From Lysobacterales bacterium (GTDB taxonomy: Bacteria > Pseudomonadota > Gammaproteobacteria > Xanthomonadales > SZUA-5): a stretch of DNA of 64,000 nt. This document shows, one piece after another, positions 9,461 through 21,978 of this stretch. The DNA is taken from positions 1-64,000 of the forward strand of contig JALHMG010000002.1 in assembly GCA_022844135.1 (NCBI GenBank), read 5' to 3'. Numbering within the stretch: position 1 is the stretch's first letter; each line of letters begins with the position of its first letter. Position numbers and translations under genes: made by a program. The notes under the pieces are model-generated. The model saw only the letters and a list, made by a program, of their open reading frames with translations, made no database searches and was not told the origin of the DNA.

Positions 9461-10519
9461 ATGAAAACAAGCAAGTTGCTGGTGGGCGCGATGGCGCTCG
9501 CGTTGTACGGTCAATCGGGCCTTGCGCAGGACGCCGATTTCGACGATCGCTGGTACATCGCACCGCGCGCTGGCGTGGTGTTCGCCGACAACAAACGCGA
9601 GGCCGACAACTCCATGCTGCTCGGCATCGGCATCGGCCGTTTCTTCCATCCGCGCTTCGCGATCGACCTTGAGCTGCAGCACAACAATGCTGATCTCGAC
9701 ATCCCGCCTGGTAAGTGGGAAAACCTGGGGCTCGGGTTGGCCGGTCGCATGTATTTCAGCGACAGCGGCAACTGGCGCCCGTACGCCATGGCCGGGATCA
9801 GTTCCCTGCGCCACGACCGCGACCGCTCCGACAGCGGCAGCGACTGGGCGTTCCAGGCCGGATTGGGGCTGCACAGCAATTTCAACGAGCGCGTCAACTT
9901 CCGCGCCGAAGTGGGCTATCGCTACGATTCGGACGACGAGTCGATACCGACCCGCGACGACTACAGCGACTACATCGCCAGCCTCGGTGTCACCATCGCC
10001 TTGGGCGATCGCAGCCAACCACCGGCGCCGGTGGAAGCTGCAGATCCGCCGCCCCAACCGATGCCGGAGAAGACCTGCGCCGATATGGACGACGATGGCG
10101 ATGGCATCAACAACTGCGACGACAAATGCCCCGGCACCGCTTCGGGCGTGATGGTGGGCGCCGATGGTTGCGCTGTGCCGGTGGGCATCGATCTGCGCGG
10201 GGTGAACTTCGACTTCGACAAGTGCACGCTGCGCACCGACGCCGTGTCGATCCTCGATGAGGCGGTCAAGGTGCTGGGCGCCAATCCGATCCGCGTCGAA
10301 GTGGCCGGCCACACCGACGCGGTCGGCACTGATGCATATAACCAGCGCCTGAGCGAATGCCGCGCCAAAGTCGTCGCAGATTATCTGACCGGCAATGGCG
10401 TGGCCGGCGATCGCATCACCGGCGTCAACGGTTACGGCGAGTCGCGTCCGATCGACACCAACGACACTGCCGAGGGCCGGGCGCGCAATCGGCGTACCGA
10501 GTTGAACGTGCAGCAGTAA
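9461..10519 (+). CDS. OmpA-family outer-membrane protein
   Basis: A 352-residue porin-like protein. Residues 1-22 form a signal peptide ending GLAQD. The next ~170 residues show alternating beta-strand patterns of an OmpA-type eight-strand barrel. A short calcium-binding TSP3-like linker follows (DMDDDGDGINNCDDKCP), then a C-terminal OmpA peptidoglycan-binding domain with NFDFDK, GHTDAVGTDAYN and RARNRRTEL. The start ATG at 9461 is preceded by GGGGAGA and begins the signal peptide; the longer upstream frame lies in the repeat region. Such proteins tether the outer membrane to peptidoglycan. An intrinsic terminator follows 27 bp after the stop. Confidence 0.92.
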   Translation: MKTSKLLVGAMALALYGQSGLAQDADFDDRWYIAPRAGVVFADNKREADNSMLLGIGIGRFFHPRFAIDLELQHNNADLDIPPGKWENLGLGLAGRMYFSDSGNWRPYAMAGISSLRHDRDRSDSGSDWAFQAGLGLHSNFNERVNFRAEVGYRYDSDDESIPTRDDYSDYIASLGVTIALGDRSQPPAPVEAADPPPQPMPEKTCADMDDDGDGINNCDDKCPGTASGVMVGADGCAVPVGIDLRGVNFDFDKCTLRTDAVSILDEAVKVLGANPIRVEVAGHTDAVGTDAYNQRLSECRAKVVADYLTGNGVAGDRITGVNGYGESRPIDTNDTAEGRARNRRTELNVQQ

Positions 10520-10545
10520 GCGATCGATCGCAACTGGCGTGAACG

Positions 10546-10575
10546 AAAAAGGGCGCCATCATGGCGCCCTTTTTG
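10546..10575. terminator. Bidirectional intrinsic terminator after ompA-family gene
   Basis: A perfect hairpin GGGCGCCAT/ATGGCGCCC is flanked by AAAAA on the left and TTTTT on the right, so it can end transcription in both directions. It serves the OmpA-family gene on the plus strand and the convergent sigma-54 activator gene on the minus strand. Confidence 0.9.
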
Positions 10576-10654
10576 TAGCTGGTATTTGTCGGCGTGAATC
10601 GATAGGGGCTCCTGCCCCTCGCCTGCCCCTATCAATTCGCGCCGTCTCGATACG

Positions 10655-12001
10655 TCACTCTCTCCGCACATCCACGCCGTACTTCTCCATGCGCCGGTAC
10701 AGCGCCTGGCGCGACAGCCCCAGCGCGGCGGCGGCTTCGGCGACCACGCCACCGGCTTTGCGCAATGCGTGCTCAATATCGTCGCGCGAAGGTTCGCGCA
10801 ATTGTGTCTCGACACTGTGACTGATGGCGATCGCCGGCAGACCCAGGTCTTCCACTTCGATGCGACCACCCTGCGCCAGCAACGTAGCGCGCGCGATCGC
10901 ATTTTTCAGCTCGCGCACATTGCCGGGCCAGGCATGCGCGAGTAGCGCGCGCCGCGCGGCATCGGTGAATACGAACGCGTTGCCGGCGAAGTGTTCGGCC
11001 AGCGGCAACACATCGTCGCGGCGCTCGGCCAGCGCCGGAAGACGCACTTCGATGACGTTGAGTCGGTAGTACAAATCCTCGCGGAATTCGCCGCGCCGGA
11101 TCATTGCCAACAAGTCGGCGTTGGTCGCCGACAACACGCGCACTTTGACCTCGCGCGTGCGGTTGGAACCCAAGCGCTCGAAGCGTCCGGTTTCCAGAAA
11201 GCGCAGCAGTTTCATCTGCCCGGCGAGCGGCAAGTTGCCGATCTCGTCGAGAAACAGCGTGCCTTGATGCGCCATCTCAAAACGACCTTCGCGTGCCTTG
11301 GTGGCGCCGGTATAGGCGCCGGCTTCGGCGCCGAACAACTCGGCTTCCAACAATTCCCCAGGCAGCGCGCCGCAGTTCACTGCCACGAAAGGGCCATCTT
11401 TGACGCGCGAGTTGGCGTGCACGATTTCGGCGATGCGCTCTTTACCTGCCCCGTTAGGGCCAGTAATCAAGATCGACACATCGGCCTTGGCGACCTGACA
11501 GGCCAACCGCAGCGCGCGCTCGGTGTTCGCCGACGCGTAGACCATGCCGCACAGATTGAATTCTTGCGCCAGCGCCGAGCGGGTAGATCGCTCGCGCGCC
11601 TCCAGGGCCGTTGCGCGCATGCTCGTTTCCGCCAATTCAAGCAGATTGCGCACCGTCGTCAGCATGCGCGCGTCGTCCCAGGGCTTGCTCAAATAATCGG
11701 CCGCGCCAGCCTTCACCAGTTCAACCGCTTGATCGAGGTGCGTCCAGGCGGTGAGCAAAATCACCGGCAAGTCCGGTTTCAGATCGCGAATGCGCTTGAA
11801 CAGCGCGATGCCTTCTTCGCCGGAGGTCGTATCGGCGCTGAAGTTCATGTCCTGGATCACCAGAGAAACCGATTGGCGCACCAGAATGGCCAGTCCGTCC
11901 TCGGGAGAGCTGGCAGCCAGGGTCTTGAAACCCTCCAGCCCCAGCAGCAGATCGAGGGCCGTAGCAATGGCGGGGTTGTCGTCGATGATCAGGATGGTCA
12001 T
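10655..12001 (-). CDS. Sigma-54-dependent response regulator (NtrC family), orphan
   Basis: A 448-residue activator: N-terminal receiver domain (about 1-120, phospho-acceptor Asp in VIQDMNF, Lys in LSKPW), central AAA+ domain (about 145-370) and a C-terminal Fis-type helix-turn-helix (VAEAAAALGLSRQALYRR). Walker A reads GPNGAGKE, and the sigma-54 contact loop reads GAYTGA where most relatives have GAFTGA; Tyr here still supports sigma-54 interaction in studied proteins. The start is the ATG at 12001 because the receiver domain begins MTILIIDD; the frame is open 20 codons further upstream. No sensor kinase gene is adjacent, so the signal is unknown. Divergent from the glutathione transferase gene. 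Confidence 0.88.
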   Translation of the reverse strand: MTILIIDDNPAIATALDLLLGLEGFKTLAASSPEDGLAILVRQSVSLVIQDMNFSADTTSGEEGIALFKRIRDLKPDLPVILLTAWTHLDQAVELVKAGAADYLSKPWDDARMLTTVRNLLELAETSMRATALEARERSTRSALAQEFNLCGMVYASANTERALRLACQVAKADVSILITGPNGAGKERIAEIVHANSRVKDGPFVAVNCGALPGELLEAELFGAEAGAYTGATKAREGRFEMAHQGTLFLDEIGNLPLAGQMKLLRFLETGRFERLGSNRTREVKVRVLSATNADLLAMIRRGEFREDLYYRLNVIEVRLPALAERRDDVLPLAEHFAGNAFVFTDAARRALLAHAWPGNVRELKNAIARATLLAQGGRIEVEDLGLPAIAISHSVETQLREPSRDDIEHALRKAGGVVAEAAAALGLSRQALYRRMEKYGVDVRRE

Positions 12002-12255
12002 AGGTACGCTCGCCGGTTGGCCGCGTATTCTATCGAGGCTCCACCTTAGTCCGACGAGCATTGTTTGCTGCGTTCAGCAGCGTAGTTGCCGCATCCCCGC
12101 GCTACGCGCGCCATTTGACTCAAGGGAACTTCAAAAGAATCTGCCGCTTTGTAGCCAATTTGACTCAGACAAACCCGAGGGCGGCCGTCAAACGTGAATC
12201 GCCTTGGTTCCGTGCGACCTGCCCCGATCATGACCAACTCAACCAAAGGAACCGC

Positions 12256-12864
12256 ATGAAACTCTATTTCTCTCCGGGCGCCTGTTCGCTCTCGCCGCAC
12301 ATTCTTGCCCATGAACTGAGTCTGCCGCTCGATATCGAGCGCGTCGATCTGGGCAAAAAAGTCACCGCCAGCGGCGCCGATTTCCTGGCGATCAATCCCA
12401 AAGGCTATGTGCCGACGCTGGTGCTCGATGATGGCACCGTGATGTGCGAGGCCGCGGCGTTGTCGCAGTACCTGGGCGATCGCAAGCCAGAGGCCGGTCT
12501 GATTCCGCCTCACGGCAGTATCGAGCGCTACCGGGTCATCGAACGCCTGACGTTTATTTCCAGCGAGGTGCACAAGGGCATGGGCACTCTGTTCGGCAAG
12601 TGGTCCGATGAGACGCGCGCCGCGATGGAAGCGAAGTTGGCAACGCGCCTGGATTGGCTGAACGCCGATCTGACCAAGGCCGACTACCTTGAGGGCAATC
12701 GTTTCGGCGTTGCCGATGCCTACTTGTTCACCGTGCTCGGCTGGGCGCGTCTGGTGAAGGTCGATTTGGATCGCTGGCCGGCGCTGGTCGCGTATCGCGA
12801 GCGTATTGCCGCACGGCCGGCGGTACATTCGGCGATGGTGGCGGAGGGTTTGCTCAAGGCCTGA
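12256..12864 (+). CDS. Glutathione S-transferase (GstA-like, beta class)
   Basis: A 202-residue cytosolic glutathione transferase. The N-terminal thioredoxin fold opens MKLYFSPGACSLSPH, with the Cys (residue 10) typical of beta-class bacterial enzymes, followed by NPKGYVPTL and the gamma-Glu-binding CEAAALSQYL. The all-helical C-terminal domain contains FGVADAYLFTVL. The start at 12256 has AAAGGA 5 bp upstream. The enzyme conjugates glutathione to electrophiles or reduces mixed disulfides. It stands alone and converges on the BNR-repeat gene. Confidence 0.9.
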   Translation: MKLYFSPGACSLSPHILAHELSLPLDIERVDLGKKVTASGADFLAINPKGYVPTLVLDDGTVMCEAAALSQYLGDRKPEAGLIPPHGSIERYRVIERLTFISSEVHKGMGTLFGKWSDETRAAMEAKLATRLDWLNADLTKADYLEGNRFGVADAYLFTVLGWARLVKVDLDRWPALVAYRERIAARPAVHSAMVAEGLLKA

Positions 12865-12920
12865 AGCCCTGCGATGTGGCGCGCGTCCGGCAGACACCCG
12901 GCGCGCGCCCGCAGGATCCG

Positions 12921-15890
12921 TTACTCGAACCCGTTGGCGAAGACATCGTCCTCCAGTTGCGCCGGGCCACCGACCATCAGGATGTTGTTCGGTGTTGCGC
13001 GATAGACCCCAAACTGGCCGGCATTGAGACTGAGGCGCCAGGTATCGGCATCCAGGCGGGCGACGCGTGGGCGCAAATCGTACCAGCCGAAGCTGGCATC
13101 GACACCCGGAATCGTCGGACCATAATTGCGCCAAGTCCAATCGGCATCGTTGAAGCTGGCGCCGTGAAAGGTCACGTCGATCGTCGCCTGCGCGCAATTG
13201 GGCAGCTCGAAGCGCACCAGACCTTTCGGGTAAGACATCAATTCGCTGCGCGGATCGATGGGCAACAGCGCCGGCTGCACCAACACGCTGTTATTGATCT
13301 GCGTGCAGCCGCCCGAAACGATGTCGATGGTAAACGCAACATTGTTGCCGGCGCCCTCAGGGACCAAACCGGCGCTCGCGGGGACGCCGAACACCACACC
13401 GGCATTGGAGGCCACCCGAGATTGGGAAGCATCGGGAGCGCCATCGCCGTTGCCGTCGCCTGTGGTCGGTCCGGGCGATTGCTGCTCGATCGGCGTCGGT
13501 GCGCCGTCGCCATCCGGATCGGGCGGCTCGGTGAATTCCCACACGCCGGCCACGGTGCCCGCAAACAGCCGAAACGGATCGCCCGGTCCGCGGGCGGGAA
13601 TGGCCAACGCCAGCGCCGCATCGGCAGCCAGCCCGATGCTGTAGCTGTTCCAGGTCAGTCCGCCATCGGTGCTGCGATACACGCCGCCGGGGTTTGCGCC
13701 GGTGCCGCCGGCGCCGGCGAATACCGTATTGCCGGAGGCGTCGTTCGGGTCGATCAGCAGCGCGCGAACGTCGGCGCCAGCGATTCCGGCATCGGCCCGG
13801 ATCCAACTCGCGCCGGCGTCGTCGCTGCGGTACACGCGGCCGCTGGGGACTGGGCCGAGGAAGTTATTGGTCGAGGCGTACAGGCGATTGGAATTGGATG
13901 GGGCAATCGCAATCGCGAGCACATCCCAATGCGAAGAGCCGGGGCCACCTGTGCGCGGCATACCGTTGCTGCTGTGCGACCAGGTGGCACCGCCATTGGT
14001 TGACTTGAACAGGCCATTGGTCACAGTGGGCTCGATCGGCGAGCTCAGATCTCGCCCCAGAAACGTGCCCGCGTAAAGCACTTGTGGATTATTCGGGTCG
14101 ACGATGATTGGAACCACGCCGGCAATGAAGCTGCAGCTGGTGCCTGCGCCTGGATCGTCATCCTGGCCTATCGGAATGCCGCTGTCGGCCGCGGTCCAGC
14201 TCGCGCCGGCGTTGGTCGACTTGTAAATGCGCGCGGAGTTGACCGTGTTCGGACATAGATCTGGGCCGCTCGAAACGATCTGCCCGCTGCCGCCGATATA
14301 AATGGTCTTCAGCGTGCTCGCCGTCGTTGGCGGAACCACAGCCGGACAAGCGCCAGTCGGCGGCGGACTGTCGCAACTGCGCGGATCGAGCGCGATGCCG
14401 CGTACCGTGCCCATGAAGGGTCGCGTGACCGAGCCGAAGTTCAGCAGCGCGATGCCGTTGTCGATCGTGGCCCAGTTGTTGCCGCTATCGATGCTCTTGT
14501 AAACGCCGCCATCGATCGCCGTCGCGTTGGGGATCGCTGCCGCCCGCCCGCTGGCGTAGACATGGAAGTTCTCTGCCGTCCCAGGGTTGGCATCCACGGT
14601 GGTCGGATCGATCGCGATCGCGCGGATCTGCTCGGCGTTCAGGCCGGCATCGCTGTTGGCCCACGTGAGCCCGCTGTCTTGCGATCGATACATCGGAACC
14701 GAAGTGTTGAATGCATCTCCAAGGCCCGCGAGCAGCACATTGGCATCGCGCGGATGTGCGCCGAGCCCGCGAATGTTGGTCGATTCGAAGCCGTTGTTTC
14801 GCGGCAACCACAGGCCGCCGTTGTTGGCGGTACGCAGCAATCCGCCGCTATCGGTACCGACGAGGACCTGGGGAGCGGTTGGATAGCTGCCGTGCAGCGC
14901 GATGGAGCTGGCCTGGGCTGGATCGGTGCCATTGACCGTGTAGTTGTTCGCCGCCGCGGTGAAGCTCACCCACACCGGCGGGACCGCGGTCACATCATCG
15001 CTGCGCACCAGCGTATTGCCGCAAACAGCCCAGACGCCGACGGGATTGCTTGGAAACACCTGGATGCGAGACAGCGAGCACCCGGAGGGCCGGCTAATTT
15101 CGGTCCAAGTGGCGCCGCCATTTGCCGAAGTCAGCAGCGCATTGCCGGCCAGATACAGCCGCTGCGCATCGCTGGGCGCCAGCGCAAGGTGGGAGATGAA
15201 GGCCATCAGCGGCTGGACGACCGGCGTTGGGTCAAGATCCGGCAAGGCCCCGGCGGCGCTCCAGCTCGCGCCGCCATTGGTGCTCTTGCGCACCATGCTG
15301 AGGCCATAGGTGGCTTCGTTGTAATTGCGCTCGGCGGCATAAACATCGCCATTGGCGGCGATCGCCACGTGCGCCATCGGGCCAGATGCAAAACTGCCGG
15401 CGGCCGACGTTGTCCAACTCGATCCGCTATTGGTCGACACATAGCTGACGCTGCCGTTGAGCACCGCAACGCGCGATCCGTCGCCCGGCCCGACAGCGAT
15501 CGAAAAGACGCCGCTGCCGGGCGTCCACGGCGAGGGTAATGGGAACCAGCTTAGACCGAAATCGGCGCTGCGATACATCACGCGGGCGCCACCCGTGAGT
15601 ACGAATGCCACATTACTGCCGCTGGTCGCCGTCGCCAGACTGAACAGACCAACGCTGGCCGGCAGCCCCGCCTCGGCTCGCGTCCAGGTGCCGCCCGCGT
15701 TTGTGCTGCGAAACAGGCCACCGCGACCCAGCGCGAGGTACAAGCTATTGGGCGACTGCGGCGAGATCGCCACCGACGTCACCGAGCCGCCATGCGGTCC
15801 GGTCGTGGTCCAGACTCCAACGCCAGCCTGTACGGCGCCGCCACCGCCGAGCGCAGCGGCGGCGATCACCGTCATCCAATTCTTGTTCAT
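12921..15890 (-). CDS. Secreted BNR/Asp-box repeat protein with choice-of-anchor-like C-terminus and FANGFE tail
   Basis: A 989-residue exported protein with signal peptide (MNKNWMTVIAAAALGGGGAVQAG). About twelve Asp-box-like motifs S-x-[DN]-x-G-x-x-W are spread over residues 60-770 (RSTNAGGTW, RSADFGLSW, KSTNGGASW, RSQDSGLTW and others), indicating one or more beta-propellers of the sialidase/VPS10 type. A DPDGDGAPT linker leads to a domain ending near WRNYGPT that resembles the choice-of-anchor U family. The last residues are EDDVFANGFE. No catalytic sialidase triad is obvious. Likely a cell-surface or secreted protein; function unknown. The gene is monocistronic, and about 220 bp upstream (15891-16107) show no gene. 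Confidence 0.82.
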   Translation of the reverse strand: MNKNWMTVIAAAALGGGGAVQAGVGVWTTTGPHGGSVTSVAISPQSPNSLYLALGRGGLFRSTNAGGTWTRAEAGLPASVGLFSLATATSGSNVAFVLTGGARVMYRSADFGLSWFPLPSPWTPGSGVFSIAVGPGDGSRVAVLNGSVSYVSTNSGSSWTTSAAGSFASGPMAHVAIAANGDVYAAERNYNEATYGLSMVRKSTNGGASWSAAGALPDLDPTPVVQPLMAFISHLALAPSDAQRLYLAGNALLTSANGGATWTEISRPSGCSLSRIQVFPSNPVGVWAVCGNTLVRSDDVTAVPPVWVSFTAAANNYTVNGTDPAQASSIALHGSYPTAPQVLVGTDSGGLLRTANNGGLWLPRNNGFESTNIRGLGAHPRDANVLLAGLGDAFNTSVPMYRSQDSGLTWANSDAGLNAEQIRAIAIDPTTVDANPGTAENFHVYASGRAAAIPNATAIDGGVYKSIDSGNNWATIDNGIALLNFGSVTRPFMGTVRGIALDPRSCDSPPPTGACPAVVPPTTASTLKTIYIGGSGQIVSSGPDLCPNTVNSARIYKSTNAGASWTAADSGIPIGQDDDPGAGTSCSFIAGVVPIIVDPNNPQVLYAGTFLGRDLSSPIEPTVTNGLFKSTNGGATWSHSSNGMPRTGGPGSSHWDVLAIAIAPSNSNRLYASTNNFLGPVPSGRVYRSDDAGASWIRADAGIAGADVRALLIDPNDASGNTVFAGAGGTGANPGGVYRSTDGGLTWNSYSIGLAADAALALAIPARGPGDPFRLFAGTVAGVWEFTEPPDPDGDGAPTPIEQQSPGPTTGDGNGDGAPDASQSRVASNAGVVFGVPASAGLVPEGAGNNVAFTIDIVSGGCTQINNSVLVQPALLPIDPRSELMSYPKGLVRFELPNCAQATIDVTFHGASFNDADWTWRNYGPTIPGVDASFGWYDLRPRVARLDADTWRLSLNAGQFGVYRATPNNILMVGGPAQLEDDVFANGFE

Positions 15891-16107
15891 GCTGCAAAGA
15901 CCTGATTTGATCGAAGTAAAGCGAACGTCAGTGGGACCCGACAGGCAATTTCGAACCCACTGCGCATCGCTGGCGACGAGCCAGCGCGAATACTATCTGC
16001 CATGCGCCCTGCCCGAGGATCGCTTGACCGCCCACGCAAGCGATGCTCGACCGGAACTGTGCGCTGCGCCGCAGCAAGCTGCGCATCGGTGGCGACGACA
16101 TCAGGTT

Positions 16108-16295
16108 TCAGCGTTCAGCGCCACACCGCGAACGCCCGCCGCAATTGGAGCACGCGCTCCCGGCATTGAGAGCATGCTGGTAGGCGCGGCCAGCGCGCGC
16201 TCGCAACCAGCGCCGTTTCCAGCTTCGCGGTAATAGTACCCAACCGCTGTAGACGAAAGCCGCGAGCACGATCAGCGCAACCAGCAAAGCTTCAA

Positions 16296-16299
<4 letters not shown>
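16108..16299 (-). CDS. Small Cys-rich membrane protein of the feo operon
   Basis: A 63-residue protein with one N-terminal transmembrane helix (IEALLVALIVLAAFVYSGWVLL), a basic stretch and a Cys-rich C-terminus (SACSNCGGRSRC). Its ATG overlaps the feoB stop as ATGA, indicating translational coupling. Small Cys-containing membrane proteins at this position are known as FeoB-associated Cys-rich proteins (DUF6587-type). The cysteines could bind iron or a cluster and assist FeoB, but that is inference. The start is internal to a longer open frame and chosen from the overlap and helix. Confidence 0.75.
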
Positions 16300-18157
<1,858 letters not shown>

Positions 18158-18161
<4 letters not shown>

Positions 18162-18418
18162 AGCGGTTGCACCAGAATGTGTTCCGCCTCATGGCTCCGC
18201 AGCGCAAATTGGGTGCCGCCCACACGCACCGCCAGTGGATCAACGCCACCCGGACCCACCGCTCGGACTTCGACCACCTCTCCCGGCACGAAGCCCACTT
18301 CCAGCAGGCGTTTGACCATTTGCTCACCGTGACCATGAGCAGTGTCGCCCGGCACGGTAACGGCGAAGATCCGCGCGCGAGCCGGCGGGCGCAACGAGGC
18401 GAGGGGGATGGCAGACAA
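18158..18418 (-). CDS. feoA: Ferrous iron transport protein A
   Basis: An 86-residue SH3-fold protein of the FeoA family, the small cytoplasmic partner of FeoB. Conserved features are the hydrophobic strand followed by RLLEVGFVPGEVVEV, the GGTQFALRSHEAEHILV end and overall length (E. coli FeoA has 75 residues). It is the first gene of feoA-feoB-small protein and overlaps feoB by four bases. A candidate Fur operator lies 54-72 bp upstream of the start, predicting repression under iron sufficiency. Confidence 0.92.
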
Positions 18419-18471
18419 GTGTGAGCATGGTGTGAGCAGTGGGAATTCAATGGTAACCGACTCACGACTCG

Positions 18472-18490
18472 AATGCGAATCAGTCGCATC
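18472..18490. promoter_or_regulatory. Candidate Fur box upstream of feoA
   Basis: The 19-base site AATGCGAATCAGTCGCATC has an inverted repeat ATGCGA-N5-TCGCAT. It matches 15 of 19 positions of the Fur-type sequence AATGAGAATCATTCTCATT common in gammaproteobacteria. Its place just upstream of feoA makes iron-dependent repression likely. It is also about 200 bp upstream of the divergent acetoacetyl-CoA synthetase gene. Confidence 0.6.
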
Positions 18491-18689
18491 CAGAGTGGCC
18501 TGTCCACACGTCGCATGTCGTTGTGCCTCGGGTCTGGTGTATTAAGCAACCAGAGGGACGTCGTAAACCCCATGGCCACGGATGGCCAGCCCGCAGCTCG
18601 AACACGCAAGTGATTGATGTGCGGGAGTTTCGTCGCTACTCGACGCTCAAAACCTTGCGCCCGCCAACCAATCAGCAACCGATGACGCC

Positions 18690-20642
<1,953 letters not shown>

Positions 20643-20664
20643 CGGGATAAACGCGACGCTATCG

Positions 20665-21339
20665 TCAGGGTGATCTCGCGGTGTCTTCAATTAGCGATAA
20701 CTGTTGCGGATTGACGCGCCTAGTCGAGCTGTTCGCATAGGTTGACCAGTTCGCCTCGTAGGATTGGGACTGATTGCCCCAGGCCGTCCAACCCGGTCGA
20801 GTTCCGCGTGCGAAGAGCTCAAGAAACGGTCCGTAGCTGCATTGTTCGATCAGGTCATAGACTTCATCAGGCTTGCGCGAATGTTCGCGCTTCTGCGTCG
20901 ATACGATGTTCACTTGTGATCGGCCCGCCTCGCGAGTACGCACGTTCTTGCCGCGCACGCCGAACAGCAATAGCTCAGTGACGTTCCGAAAATAGAACCC
21001 CACACCACGTCCGTCCGGGCCACCGTCTTTGCGGACCTTTTGCCAAACGATGTTCGACTTGTAGTTGAATCCCCATGCCTCCATGACTTTGAGCCCGTCA
21101 GGCAACAGCGCATTGGGCACCCAAAGGTACAAATGGCAGCGATCCGCAGCCGCGTTCTGAATTGGTAGTTGGCAGATCTCGTCAAGTTCCATGGTGGGGT
21201 AGCGGTTGAGCCGTTTGTGCTCTGGCGCCATCTTCCCGGTGCGATTGGTAAACTGCCATGGCGGATCGGCGAGTATTGTCCCAAACGATCCAGATACCGA
21301 CTTGTTGAAGTTGGTTGCGGCACTTCCCATGTCACTCAT
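20665..21339 (-). CDS. MT-A70 family adenine DNA methyltransferase of an R-M pair
   Basis: A 224-residue MT-A70 family protein. The catalytic motif is ADPPWQF near residue 25, the SAM-dependent N6-adenine methyltransferase DPPW. Further MT-A70 features are CHLYLWVPNALLPDGL and the WQKVRKDGGPDGRG region. The ATG at 21339 overlaps the end of the upstream endonuclease gene; an alternative ATG at 21330 follows the stop. Base composition is visibly poorer in GC than neighbouring genes. It probably methylates the site cut by the BglII-like partner and protects host DNA. Recognition sequence not readable from this sequence alone. Confidence 0.8.
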   Translation of the reverse strand: MSDMGSAATNFNKSVSGSFGTILADPPWQFTNRTGKMAPEHKRLNRYPTMELDEICQLPIQNAAADRCHLYLWVPNALLPDGLKVMEAWGFNYKSNIVWQKVRKDGGPDGRGVGFYFRNVTELLLFGVRGKNVRTREAGRSQVNIVSTQKREHSRKPDEVYDLIEQCSYGPFLELFARGTRPGWTAWGNQSQSYEANWSTYANSSTRRVNPQQLSLIEDTARSP

Positions 21340-21922
21340 TCTCCAAGTACAACCGCTTGCCAATCCCAAACACCAGTAGAGGACATCCACCACCACCACC
21401 GCCCTGGATCTTTGGTGCCAGCTTTCCCATGTGCGTAGTCGATTCGCCGAACGATTTCTCTCTACCGAGGTCGCGAAAAACGTCCTTCAGCTCGTCGGAC
21501 CGAGTCACAATTACGCCAACGCTTATTGTCCGCAAATCGAAGAGGAGCCGAAAGTTGTTCAAGTCGCGATCAAAAAACGGCTCTTTGTTGTTCCATTCGA
21601 TCTCCAGCGCAACTCGATTCTTGTAGCAATCGATCTTGTGCGTCGGTGAATCGACAACCACACCGTCGACAATTAGTTGTGTCTTGAACTGCTTCTCAAT
21701 CCAACCGCGTTTGTAAAGCGCGGCATCTATGCTCTTGGAGATCTCCGACTTGCTGCCACCCGCGGCAGCGACCGCCGATCGACGCAAACGAAAGCCATCC
21801 AAAACTTCGATGATGTCATTCCATTCTGCTGGAAAATCGGTCTTCAGAATCGCACAGGCGTGCTTCCACTCTTTGACTTCATAAAGATCGAGGATCGATT
21901 TCGGAAGAAGCTTCAAGTTCAT
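21332..21922 (-). CDS. BglII/BstYI-like type II restriction endonuclease
   Basis: A 196-residue protein resembling the BglII/BstYI endonuclease family. The core is E-I-E-W-N-N-K-E-P-F-F-D-R-D-L (about residues 112-126), which fits the family's PD-(D/E)XK-like active-site region with acidic residues followed by the FDRD-x-x-NFR segment. IDCYKNRVALEIEW supplies a preceding Asp. The gene overlaps the MT-A70 methyltransferase start by eight bases, a compact R-then-M arrangement. GC content is lower than the flanks, pointing to horizontal transfer. BglII and BstYI cut AGATCT and RGATCY; the site here may be related but is inferred. Confidence 0.75.
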   Translation of the reverse strand: MNLKLLPKSILDLYEVKEWKHACAILKTDFPAEWNDIIEVLDGFRLRRSAVAAAGGSKSEISKSIDAALYKRGWIEKQFKTQLIVDGVVVDSPTHKIDCYKNRVALEIEWNNKEPFFDRDLNNFRLLFDLRTISVGVIVTRSDELKDVFRDLGREKSFGESTTHMGKLAPKIQGGGGGGCPLLVFGIGKRLYLENE

Positions 21923-21978
21923 TCGGGAGGTTCCAGAACAAGTCGCAGCCTAGCCGAATCTCGACGAAAGCGCCAAGC

